A DNA stretch of 64,000 nt, from positions 124,001 through 188,000 of the forward strand of contig JAUIJL010000013.1 of NCBI GenBank assembly GCA_030431255.1, read 5' to 3'. Source of the stretch: Thermoanaerobaculia bacterium. Its GTDB lineage: Bacteria > Acidobacteriota > Thermoanaerobaculia > Multivoradales > J023. The stretch's first letter is position 1, and every line of letters begins with the position of its first letter. The position numbers and the translations under genes are program-made. This document shows, piece after piece, positions 27,229 to 34,909 of the stretch. Under the pieces are notes generated by a model. That model was not told the origin of the DNA. It saw only the letters and a program-made list of their open reading frames with translations, and searched no databases.

Positions 27229-29094
27229 ATGGAATCCAGCGGACAAACAGTCAGCCGGATCGTCACCGGCCTCGCGATCCTGGGACTCAGCTGGATGCCG
27301 TACGGATTGCTCGCCGACCCTAGGCCCGTTTCCATCCCACCATCGCAGCCTCAGGCGCAAGCCTCCCCGGATCCGCTGACGGACGGAGCGTCCGACGCGG
27401 AGCTGGTGCCCGTTCCCGAAACTCCCCTTGAGGGCCTCGAGCCCGCTGTGCGGGACCAGCTACAAGAGAAACGGCAAGCTCTCCAGGCCTTGCTCAGCTC
27501 CGACGCCCCGCCGTCGGATTTGATTCCCGCCTACGGTGATCTCGGCCAGCTCTACCTTCTCTACGACCGCCCCGAGGCCGCGGCGATCTGTTTCGAGAAC
27601 GTCACCCGACTGGTGCCCGGCGAGCCCAACGCCTGGTATTACCAAGGGGTCATCCACCAAGGGGCAGGCCGATTCGACCCCGCGGTAGCGGCCTTTGAGC
27701 GGGTGCTGGAAGCCCGCCCCGACGACTTGGCCACCCTGCTGCGCGCCGGTGAGATCCGTTTTCAGCAACGCCGGCTCGACGAGGCCGCCGCCTATTTCGA
27801 TCGCGCCCATGCCGTCGACCCGAGCTCCGCGTCGGTGGCTTTCGGCCGCGGTCGTATCGCCAACGCGCGACGTCAATGGCAGGAGGCGGTGGAGCTTTTC
27901 GAGCGCACCCTGGAGCTACAACCGGACGCCGACTCGGTCTTCCATCCCCTCGGCTTGGCCCACCGACGCCTCGGAGACCTGGAAGCCGCCAAGGCCTCCC
28001 TCGCCAAGGCCGGACCCAATACCCCGGTCTTCGACGACCCGCTCATGGGTCGGCTCTTCGAGCTCACCGCCACTTCGAGATCGTTTTTCATCGAGGGCAA
28101 TCGAGCCCGTCGTCGGGGGTTGGGCGAGCTGGCGGAGAGCTATTATCGGCGGGCCTTGGAGCTCGATCCCGCCGACGCCTCGGTGCTCTACAACCTCGGC
28201 ACCTTGCTCGGCGACCACGGCCGGGTCCACGAAGCCGAAGATCTATTCCATCGCGCGGTGGAGCACAAAGCCGACCACCGCGACGCGCGCTTCAACCTCG
28301 CCGTCAGCCAACGGGCTCGGGGGGCGTTGGAGGAGGCCGTGCAAGGCTTCGAGTCGGTGGTGAAGCTCGATCCCAACGACTCGGCGGCGATCATGGAGCT
28401 CGGTGCCACCCTTTACGCCGCCGGCTCCCAAGAAGCCGGCCTGGACAAGCTCCGACAAGTTGCCGACGGACCGATCCAGGACCCCCAAATGGGCCTCCAG
28501 CTCGCCAACTACCTGATCCAAACCGGTCTCGACGCAAGGGCCCCGGAAGTGCTCGAAAAAGCCGAGCGCGCCGCCGTGCAACCCGCGGATCGGGTGGAGA
28601 TCCGCTTGTTGCAAGGCGCGCTCGCCCTAGGAGAGGGCGATTCGGAAACCGCGGCCGACCTGCTCGCCCAAGCCCTTCACATGGAGCCCACCGACCCGCG
28701 ACCCGCCATACGCCTCGCCATGTTGCGCTGCGGTCAGGGTCGCCAAGGCGACGCGATCACCGTCCTCGAATCAGCCCTGACCCGACAGCCAGAGGAGGAG
28801 CGGATCATCGACAGCCTCGCCCGTCTGCTCGCCACCTCGCCGCAGCCCAAAGACCGCGACGTCCAGCGAGCCCTAGCGCTGGCCCAATCCCTTTTCGATC
28901 GCTCACCCGGTCCCCAAAGCGCCGTCACTTTGGCCATGGCCAAGGCTGCGAACGGCGACTTTGCCGGTGCTATTGCCTTGCAGGAACGTTTGGTCCGAGA
29001 AGTCGGACCCAACGCACCACCGAGGATCCGCCGGCGGCTGGAGACCAATCTGGAACGGTACCGTAAGGGAGAGCTCGCTCTACCGCCCTGCTGA
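27229..29094 (+). CDS. Secreted TPR protein, copy 2
   Basis: A 621-aa protein with a signal segment (IVTGLAILGLSWMPYGLLA) and about 12 TPR-type helix pairs (PAYGDLGQLYLLYDRPEAAA, AWYYQGVIHQGAGRFDPAVA, SYYRRALELDPADASVLYNL, AVEHKADHRDARFNLAVSQR). Its last ~120 residues parallel those of TPR copy 1: SLARLLATSPQPKDRD, LALAQSLFDRSPGPQSAVTL, AMAKAANGDFAGAIALQERL, RRLETNLERYR. The first copy reads LLARLLASAPEPAVRN, AAQIAQAVFEAARNPAHGET, AMAMAASGRWQEALTLQKRL, VQRNLARYEQQ. It is therefore a shorter paralogue. The ATG at 27229 lies 3 bases after the CRTAC1 stop. It is the last gene of the operon; a strong hairpin follows 32 bases after its stop. Confidence 0.9.
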   Translation: MESSGQTVSRIVTGLAILGLSWMPYGLLADPRPVSIPPSQPQAQASPDPLTDGASDAELVPVPETPLEGLEPAVRDQLQEKRQALQALLSSDAPPSDLIPAYGDLGQLYLLYDRPEAAAICFENVTRLVPGEPNAWYYQGVIHQGAGRFDPAVAAFERVLEARPDDLATLLRAGEIRFQQRRLDEAAAYFDRAHAVDPSSASVAFGRGRIANARRQWQEAVELFERTLELQPDADSVFHPLGLAHRRLGDLEAAKASLAKAGPNTPVFDDPLMGRLFELTATSRSFFIEGNRARRRGLGELAESYYRRALELDPADASVLYNLGTLLGDHGRVHEAEDLFHRAVEHKADHRDARFNLAVSQRARGALEEAVQGFESVVKLDPNDSAAIMELGATLYAAGSQEAGLDKLRQVADGPIQDPQMGLQLANYLIQTGLDARAPEVLEKAERAAVQPADRVEIRLLQGALALGEGDSETAADLLAQALHMEPTDPRPAIRLAMLRCGQGRQGDAITVLESALTRQPEEERIIDSLARLLATSPQPKDRDVQRALALAQSLFDRSPGPQSAVTLAMAKAANGDFAGAIALQERLVREVGPNAPPRIRRRLETNLERYRKGELALPPC

Positions 29095-29120
29095 GCGCTA
29101 CCGGGGCTCCAACCCACAAA

Positions 29121-29161
29121 AAAGCGCCCATCCCGGGCGACATTGGAAACCCGGGATGGGC
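29121..29161 (-). terminator. 12-bp perfect hairpin with U-tract on the minus strand
   Basis: GCCCATCCCGGG (29126-29137) and CCCGGGATGGGC (29150-29161) form a perfect 12-bp stem around a 12-base loop. The A-run (29118-29123) lies on the left, so the U-tract (GCTTTTTT) follows the hairpin only when read on the minus strand. On the plus strand it would end the CRTAC1-TPR operon without a U-tract. It is either a bidirectional terminator of unusual type or the end of an unannotated minus-strand RNA. Confidence 0.75.
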
Positions 29162-29257
29162 ACGAGGGCGGATCGGGATCGAGGGCAGGGACTCCACTTT
29201 CCGATCCGTACTACGACAAACGTGATTCAGACTCAAAACCGGCAATAAGATTCGCCC

Positions 29258-30004
29258 ATGGATTCGATCAGTCCCAAAGCATCGGAATCGCCGGTGATTC
29301 TCGAGCAACTGCGACGGGCGGAAGACGGTGGTGTCGTGCGCTGGCCGACCCGCGTCTTGCTGAGCCGAGATGACTCCCACCTGCGAATTCGTTTCGAATG
29401 CCGCGACGGGAATCGCTGGGCCACCCACACTCAACGCAACGCACCCCTGTGGCAGGAAGAGGTCGTAGAAGCTTTCATCGCCCCGGGAGCGGGGACCCCG
29501 AGGAGTTATTTCGAATTCGAGGTCAATCCCCTGGGCGCGCTTTTCGAAGCCGTGGTCCACAACCCCGACAGTGATCGATCGACCCTGAGCGTCGATTTGA
29601 GCCGGCATCTCTCCGGGATCCGATGGCGAGCAGGATCTGCCGAGGCCGACTCGGCGTCTCCCGAAGATTGGTGGGCGGAGCTGGACTTGCCCTGGCGGTC
29701 CTTGCTCGAAGGCTGCGGGATGGAAGCCGAGGGCATACCCAAAATTTGGCGGATCAACTTCTTTCGCGTGGAGCGTCCCGGGGGCCCGGACGCCGCCTCT
29801 GAGAGCCGCGACGAATACTCCTGCTGGTCACCGACTTTACGCAGCCCGGCAGACTTCCATGTGCCTGAACGCTTCGGTTATTTGATTTTGGGCCCACCCG
29901 ATGCCCCGAATGGGTACGACGGCTCGGATCACAGCTTGGACTTAAAGCCGGACGGCCTGCCCGTGATCTATTTACCGGAAGGAAAAACCCATCATGCCTG
30001 TTGA
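29258..30004 (+). CDS. CBM9-like carbohydrate-binding family protein
   Basis: A 248-aa protein resembling the carbohydrate-binding family 9-like domain, also found as a stand-alone protein in environmental bacteria. Visible family traits are the central block LWQEEVVEAFIAPG, YFEFEVNPLGALFEAVVHNP, WWAELDLPW, WRINFFRVERP, the segment YSCWSPT and FHVPERFGYLIL. There is no signal peptide, so it is probably cytoplasmic, which is common for these solo proteins. Its 3' end overlaps the next gene (CaiB/BaiF CoA-transferase) by 11 bases, so the two are co-translated. A direct sugar-binding role in this setting is uncertain. Confidence 0.8.
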   Translation: MDSISPKASESPVILEQLRRAEDGGVVRWPTRVLLSRDDSHLRIRFECRDGNRWATHTQRNAPLWQEEVVEAFIAPGAGTPRSYFEFEVNPLGALFEAVVHNPDSDRSTLSVDLSRHLSGIRWRAGSAEADSASPEDWWAELDLPWRSLLEGCGMEAEGIPKIWRINFFRVERPGGPDAASESRDEYSCWSPTLRSPADFHVPERFGYLILGPPDAPNGYDGSDHSLDLKPDGLPVIYLPEGKTHHAC

Positions 30005-31214
30005 AGATCCCACGCCCTCCGGTCCCCGCCCCTTGGACGGCATTCGTGTGCTCGAGATGGGTCAACTGGTCGCGGGCCCGTTTGCCGGCACCTTGCTCGG
30101 ATACTTCGGTGCCGAGGTGCTCAAAATCGAGCCGCCGGGCACCGGGGATCCGATCCGCACCTGGCGCGGTCTCGACGACGACGGCACCTCCCTTTGGTGG
30201 CGTACCCTGGCGCGCAACAAGAAATGCCTGACCGTGGACTTGCGGCAGGAGCGGGGGCGCGACCTCGTCCGTCGGCTGGCGGCCCAATGTGATGTGGTGA
30301 TCGAGAATTTTCGCCCGGGTCGCATGGAATCGTGGAATCTGGGCCCTGACGACTTGAAAAAGGATCATCCTGACCTGATCTACGCCCGGGTCTCCGGTTT
30401 CGGTCAAACCGGACCGATGTCGTCGCGGCCCGGTTATGCGGCCGTTTGTGAAGGCTTCGGCGGTCTGCGCTACCTCACCGGACATCCCGACGAGCCGCCG
30501 GTGCGCGCCAATCTCAGTCTTGGAGACAGCCTGTGCGGTTTCCACACGGCTTTCGGCATTCTGCTCGCGCTGCTGCAACGACAGAAGCCCGGCGGCCGGG
30601 GTCAGACCCTCGACGTCTCCATCTTCGAGTCGGTATTCAACATGCTCGAGGCCGTGGTGCCGGAATACGATCGCAAGGGCTGGGTCCGACAACCCTCCGG
30701 CACCACCATCACCGGCGTGGTGCCTACCAACACCTACCCCTGCGCGGACGGAAAACCGGTGATCATCGGCGCCAACGGCGACTCCATCTTCAAGCGCTTG
30801 ATGCGCACCGCCGGTCGGCACGACCTCGCCGACGATCCCCGCCTCGCCACCAATGACGGCCGGGTGACCCACCAACAAGAGGTCGATGGTGCCATCGCCG
30901 AATGGACCTCTCGCCTGCGCTTGCCCCAAGTCCTGGCCGCCCTCGACGACGCCAAGGTTCCAGCCGGGCCGATTTACAACGTCGAAGACATGTTCAACGA
31001 TCCTCAATACCAAGCCCGAGAGCTCTTCGAGCGGGTGGAATCCAACGGCCGCCCTTTGGTCGTGCCGGCCATCGTGCCCAAGCTCAGCGACACCCCGGGT
31101 CGCACGGAATGGGCCGGCCCCGAGCTCGGCGCCCACACGCGCGAGGTGCTGGCCGAGCTCTTGGACTTGTCGGAAGCCGAGCTCGACGAGCTGTCGGACG
31201 CTGGGGTGACGTGA
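29994..31214 (+). CDS. CaiB/BaiF family CoA-transferase
   Basis: A 406-aa class III CoA-transferase. Family features are the N-terminal LDGIRVLEMGQLVAGPFAG, the CoA-binding stretch GAEVLKIEPPGTGDPIRTW, the catalytic aspartate region NKKCLTVDLRQERGRDLVRR, VIENFRPGRMESWNLG, ISGFG-like RVSGFGQTGPMSSRPGYA and SLCGFHTAFGILLAL, and the C-terminal PAGPIYNVEDMFNDPQ. It moves CoA between acyl groups; the acyl partner cannot be told from sequence. The ATG at 29994 has GGAAGGAAA upstream and overlaps the CBM9-like gene. A thiolase-like gene stands on the opposite strand, convergent, 240 bases away, which may point to carboxylic acid catabolism (inference). Confidence 0.93.
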   Translation: MPVEDPTPSGPRPLDGIRVLEMGQLVAGPFAGTLLGYFGAEVLKIEPPGTGDPIRTWRGLDDDGTSLWWRTLARNKKCLTVDLRQERGRDLVRRLAAQCDVVIENFRPGRMESWNLGPDDLKKDHPDLIYARVSGFGQTGPMSSRPGYAAVCEGFGGLRYLTGHPDEPPVRANLSLGDSLCGFHTAFGILLALLQRQKPGGRGQTLDVSIFESVFNMLEAVVPEYDRKGWVRQPSGTTITGVVPTNTYPCADGKPVIIGANGDSIFKRLMRTAGRHDLADDPRLATNDGRVTHQQEVDGAIAEWTSRLRLPQVLAALDDAKVPAGPIYNVEDMFNDPQYQARELFERVESNGRPLVVPAIVPKLSDTPGRTEWAGPELGAHTREVLAELLDLSEAELDELSDAGVT

Positions 31215-31453
31215 TTGCTAGATCTTTCTTGCTAACAATTCCTGAACATCTAAACCTAGAGCTCTACGCGGGTTGTGGAGGTTTCTCGAATCGGCCTTCC
31301 GTCGTAGGGGCAAGTCTTGTTGGTTTTTCCTGATTGGCACGAAAGAGTTATCGCAGCCGTCACCGGCCCCCGGGAAATCCTTAGGGCTGACAGAGGCCAA
31401 AGCCGAGATCAAGAAGAGGCTTGATGCACGTCGAGCTCCGACCTGAGGCACGC
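31215..31453. other. Convergent intergenic spacer with a possible ORF remnant
   Basis: This lies between the CoA-transferase and the thiolase-like gene. An open frame from 31246 to the TGA at 31444-31446 on the plus strand reads LWRFLESAFRRRGKSCWFFL and later LTEAKAEIKKRLDARRAPT. It is amphipathic and protein-like but has only a TTG start (31273) and no Shine-Dalgarno. It may be the 3' remnant of a lost gene. No clear terminator was seen. Confidence 0.3.
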
Positions 31454-32770
31454 TCAAACTCGCTCCAACACCAACCCATGTCCCAGAGCCCCTCCGGCAC
31501 AAGTGGCCACGAGGGCGAATTCTTGATCTTCCTCGAGCAGACGGTGGGCCGCGGTGGTCAGCAGGCGAGCACCGTTGGGGGCGAAGGGATTGCCGATGGC
31601 CAGGGACCCACCCCAGCGATTGAGGCGATCCATGGGAATCGGCCCGAGGGCTCGATCCCGGCCCAAGATCTCGCGAGAAAGCAGATCGCTTTCCAACAAA
31701 CGCACGACGGCGAGGATTTGCGCGGCGAAGGCTTCGTGCAGCTCAAAGACGCCGATGTCTTCGAGCTCAAGGTCGGCGTCCTCCAAGGCCTTGGGAGCCG
31801 CGAAGACCGGACCGAGCAGCAGCTCGCCGCCCGGATCGTGGGCGGTGAAGGCACGGCCTCGCAGGCGGGCTTGGATCGGTAACCCCTCAGCGCGGGCTCG
31901 CGCCTCGGACATCACCAAAAGAGCCGACGCACCATCGGTGAGGTAGGACGAGTTGCCGGCGGTCAAGGTGCCGTTGCGGGAAAATGAGGGCGGCAGCTTT
32001 GCCAATTGCTCGACTGTGGTTTTGGGGCGGATACCGTTGTCTTCCGTGATCACGGTCTGTTCTGCACCGGTACCCGACCCTTCGACACTGGACACCTCGA
32101 CACAAACGATTTCCTTTCGAAGATGGTCGACCGCGGCCGTGGCCCGCCGATGGGATTGCGCGGCGTAAGCGTCTTGGTCGACGCGGCTGATGCCCAGGCG
32201 CGAAACCAGCTCTTCCGTGTATTGGCCCATGGTCCGGCCCGTGGACAGCTCGCGCACCTCGGGGATGTCGGGTAGAAAATCCCACGGCCGCAGACCGAGG
32301 GCGAACCGCAGCTTTTGGCCCACGGTCTTGAGCCGTCGACCCCGCAGCAGCTTGGTGCGCATGGCCCGGGAGTAGCCGATCGGAGGATCGCTGACGCAAT
32401 CCGTGCCGCCGGCGATCACCACTTCGGCTTGTCCGGTGAGAATCAGGTCCGCCGCTTGGGAGAAAGCGACAGTGGCCGAGGCCCCAGCGGCGGTGACGGT
32501 ATGAGCCGGCACCTCGGCCGGCACCCCGGCGATCAACGCGGCCTCGCGGGCGACGTTGGTAGCGGCAGGATTGTGCACCGTAGCGCCGAAAATCACCCGG
32601 TCCAAAGCCGATGGTGACAGACCCGTGCGGTCCAACAATCCACGGACCGTGGCGGCGGCCAGCTGGTAAGAAAAGCTGTCGACGAATCCCGTGGCGGCCC
32701 GTTGAAACGGGGTGCGGCAACCATCGACGATCACCACTGAGCGGTCGTTCAGTCCTCGGTCTCGGGCCAT
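31454..32770 (-). CDS. Thiolase-like protein lacking catalytic Cys and His
   Basis: A 438-aa full-length member of the thiolase fold (SVVIVDGCRTPFQRA, EAALIAGVPAEVPAHTVTA, AEVVIAGGTDCVSDPP, LTAGNSSYLTDGASALLVMS, VFELHEAFAAQILA, CAGGALGHGLVLE). The overall pattern is that of the fatty-acid-oxidation beta-subunit type. The nucleophilic cysteine that should lie in the helix after HTV is a glycine (HTVTAAGASATV, residue ~96), and the GHP histidine is an asparagine (LAIGNPFAPNGAR, residue ~394). The HEAF histidine and the C-terminal cysteine (CAGG, ~424) are kept. Both changes were checked on the nucleotide sequence. The classical thiolysis mechanism should not work, so a non-catalytic or altered role is likely. 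The ATG at 32770 has AGGAGA ~10 bases upstream. It is divergent from the pabB-pabC gene. Confidence 0.88.
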   Translation of the reverse strand: MARDRGLNDRSVVIVDGCRTPFQRAATGFVDSFSYQLAAATVRGLLDRTGLSPSALDRVIFGATVHNPAATNVAREAALIAGVPAEVPAHTVTAAGASATVAFSQAADLILTGQAEVVIAGGTDCVSDPPIGYSRAMRTKLLRGRRLKTVGQKLRFALGLRPWDFLPDIPEVRELSTGRTMGQYTEELVSRLGISRVDQDAYAAQSHRRATAAVDHLRKEIVCVEVSSVEGSGTGAEQTVITEDNGIRPKTTVEQLAKLPPSFSRNGTLTAGNSSYLTDGASALLVMSEARARAEGLPIQARLRGRAFTAHDPGGELLLGPVFAAPKALEDADLELEDIGVFELHEAFAAQILAVVRLLESDLLSREILGRDRALGPIPMDRLNRWGGSLAIGNPFAPNGARLLTTAAHRLLEEDQEFALVATCAGGALGHGLVLERV

Positions 32771-32846
32771 GGGCGAATCTCTCCTGTGAATCCTCGGTCA
32801 CGCGTTGCCACCGATGGTAGAGCAATTCCCTGCGCGCAGTGCCATA

Positions 32847-34757
32847 ATGCCGCTCGCCGACGGCAACTTTTTCGTCAACCTTGAATCCCGCCCCTTCGCT
32901 CCCGCCATGGCCTCCCCCACCGTTCTGATCCAAGACACCTCCAACGCATCCAGCTCCAGTAGCCGATGGCTGCAATTCGACGGCTTACACAAGGTGTGGT
33001 CCGGCCATCGTCTCGATCAGGTCGTGCCCGCCTTGAAGGCCGCGGAAGCTTGGGCCGACCGAGGGGGCTGGAGTGTGGGTTTCTTGACCTACGAGGCAGG
33101 CCCAGCCCTGGACCCGGCCTTGGTGACCCGAGCCCACCCAAAAGACGACTTGCCCCTGTTTTGGTGGGCGGCGTTTCGTCACGCCCGGGAGGTCCAGCTG
33201 CCGACGGACGCCAGGCTCGTGGATCACCCCTGGGTGCCCACTGTCGACGAGCAGGGCTATGGTCGAGCGATCCGTGAGATTCGCGCATGGATCGAAGCCG
33301 GCGAAACCTATCAGGTGAATTTCACCTTTCCCCTCAAGGCTCGATTCGAGCAGGAGCCGAGGGCATTCTTCGAAGCCCTGACCGCCGCCCAAGCAGCGAG
33401 CTACGGCGGCTACTTCGAGCTGGAGGATCACGTGGTGGCGTCGGCGTCTCCGGAGCTGTTCTTTCGCCTCGACGGCGACCAGATCATCGCCCGGCCGATG
33501 AAAGGCACCAGCCGACGGGGTCGATACCCCGCCGAGGACGCCCAGCGGGCCGGCGAGCTCCACTCCGAGAAGAACCGAGCCGAGAACCTGATGATCCTCG
33601 ACATGATGCGCAACGACCTGGGGCGGGTCGCCCGGCCGGGCACCGTGCGGGTGAGCAAATTATTCGAGACCGAGACCTATCCCACGGTGCATCAGCTGAT
33701 TTCCGAGGTCGAGGCCCGGACCGAGAGCTCTCGCCTCGACATCCTGCGCGCCCTCTTTCCCTGTGCCTCGATTACCGGCGCGCCCAAAATCCGCACCACC
33801 CAGCTGATCGCCGGGCTGGAAGCGGAGCCGAGGGGTCTCTACACCGGTGCTTTCGGTTATTTCGGCCCGAATCGTACGGCACAAATGAGTGTCGCCATCC
33901 GGACGGCGGTAATCGACCGGAGGCGGCGGACCGCGACCTACGGCACCGGCGGTGGCATTGTCTGGGATTCCCGGGCCGACGAGGAATATCGGGAATGTCG
34001 CACCAAGGCCTTGGTCCTGAGCCGTCGACCCCAGCGTTTCGAGCTCCTCGAGTCGATTCTCTGGCGTCGCCACAGCGGTTATTTTCTGCTCCGCCGCCAC
34101 TTGGATCGCTTGCTCGCATCCGCCGATTTCTTCGGCCGACCTGCTGATCGTCAGACCCTCGTCGCCGCTCTCGAAGCCCTGGCCTTAAAGCTCGAGGAAG
34201 AGGCCGCGGGGCCGGGTCACCATGTCGGCCACCAGGTCAAAGTCCGCCTGCTGGTGGACCCCGAAGGGCTACCCCGAGTGGAAGCGATCCCCTTGCGCGC
34301 CGGTCCTCGCAAGACCTGGACCGCGGCATTGGATGATCGCCCCGTCGACGCCGACAACGTTTTTCTTTTCCACAAGACCACCCAACGTCAAGTGTACGAC
34401 TCCGCCCGTGCCCGACACCCCGAGGCGGACGAGGTGTTGCTGTGGAACGGGGATCAGCGCTTGACCGAATCCACCATCGGCAACTTGGTGTTGCGATTCG
34501 GGAATCGATTCCTGACCCCACCGGTGGCAGCCGGACTGCTCGCCGGCACCTTTCGCGCGGCCCTGCTGGACCGCGGAAGGATCCACGAGGCCGACCTACA
34601 CCGGTCGGCGCTGGCCGAGGCCGATCAAGTTTTCGTCATCAGCTCCATCCGAGGTTGGATACCCATCGAAGGTACCTTTACCGAGAAACGGTGCCAACCT
34701 TCCTACGGCTCATTTAACGAATCCGGTACCGATAGCGCGTTCGTAAGCGAATCCTGA
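32847..34757 (+). CDS. pabB-pabC: Aminodeoxychorismate synthase component I fused to 4-amino-4-deoxychorismate lyase
   Basis: A bifunctional p-aminobenzoate enzyme (folate pathway). Residues ~1-400 are the chorismate-binding PabB part: AGETYQVNFTFPL, DQIIARPMKGTSRRGRYP, SEKNRAENLMILDMMRNDLG, SKLFETETYPTVHQLISEV, FPCASITGAPKIRT, YTGAFGYFGPN, TGGGIVWDS. The C-terminal ~240 residues are the class IV aminotransferase-like PabC (ESILWRRHSGYFLLRRHLDR, FHKTTQRQVYD, DEVLLWNGDQRLTESTIGNL, PVAAGLLAGTFRAALLD). The product is p-aminobenzoate plus pyruvate. The ATG at 32847 is chosen because the residues after it (DGNFFVNLESRP) fit the usual family N-terminus; earlier starts at 32805 (TTG) and 32814 (ATG) cannot be excluded, and none has a clear Shine-Dalgarno. 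It is transcribed divergently from the thiolase-like gene. Confidence 0.93.
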   Translation: MPLADGNFFVNLESRPFAPAMASPTVLIQDTSNASSSSSRWLQFDGLHKVWSGHRLDQVVPALKAAEAWADRGGWSVGFLTYEAGPALDPALVTRAHPKDDLPLFWWAAFRHAREVQLPTDARLVDHPWVPTVDEQGYGRAIREIRAWIEAGETYQVNFTFPLKARFEQEPRAFFEALTAAQAASYGGYFELEDHVVASASPELFFRLDGDQIIARPMKGTSRRGRYPAEDAQRAGELHSEKNRAENLMILDMMRNDLGRVARPGTVRVSKLFETETYPTVHQLISEVEARTESSRLDILRALFPCASITGAPKIRTTQLIAGLEAEPRGLYTGAFGYFGPNRTAQMSVAIRTAVIDRRRRTATYGTGGGIVWDSRADEEYRECRTKALVLSRRPQRFELLESILWRRHSGYFLLRRHLDRLLASADFFGRPADRQTLVAALEALALKLEEEAAGPGHHVGHQVKVRLLVDPEGLPRVEAIPLRAGPRKTWTAALDDRPVDADNVFLFHKTTQRQVYDSARARHPEADEVLLWNGDQRLTESTIGNLVLRFGNRFLTPPVAAGLLAGTFRAALLDRGRIHEADLHRSALAEADQVFVISSIRGWIPIEGTFTEKRCQPSYGSFNESGTDSAFVSES

Positions 34758-34909
34758 AGGAATTGGATAGACTATCCGCATCCCTGTGCTAGCGGCGCCC
34801 CTTTGGTGTCGAACCCGACCGAAATGCCGTCTCCGGTCGAGCATCGAGCACGGGAATGCACGTCAGCTTTCTGATCCCTTGGTTTAGAGGAAAAACGAGA
34901 GACCCCTTT

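Noticed and set aside
29754-31136. 460-aa antisense ORF opposite the CoA-transferase
   Set aside because: It overlaps two well-supported plus-strand genes fully and has no recognisable domain.
31454-32770. Functional acetyl-CoA acetyltransferase annotation
   Set aside because: The nucleophilic Cys and the GHP His are both replaced, so catalytic function should not be asserted.
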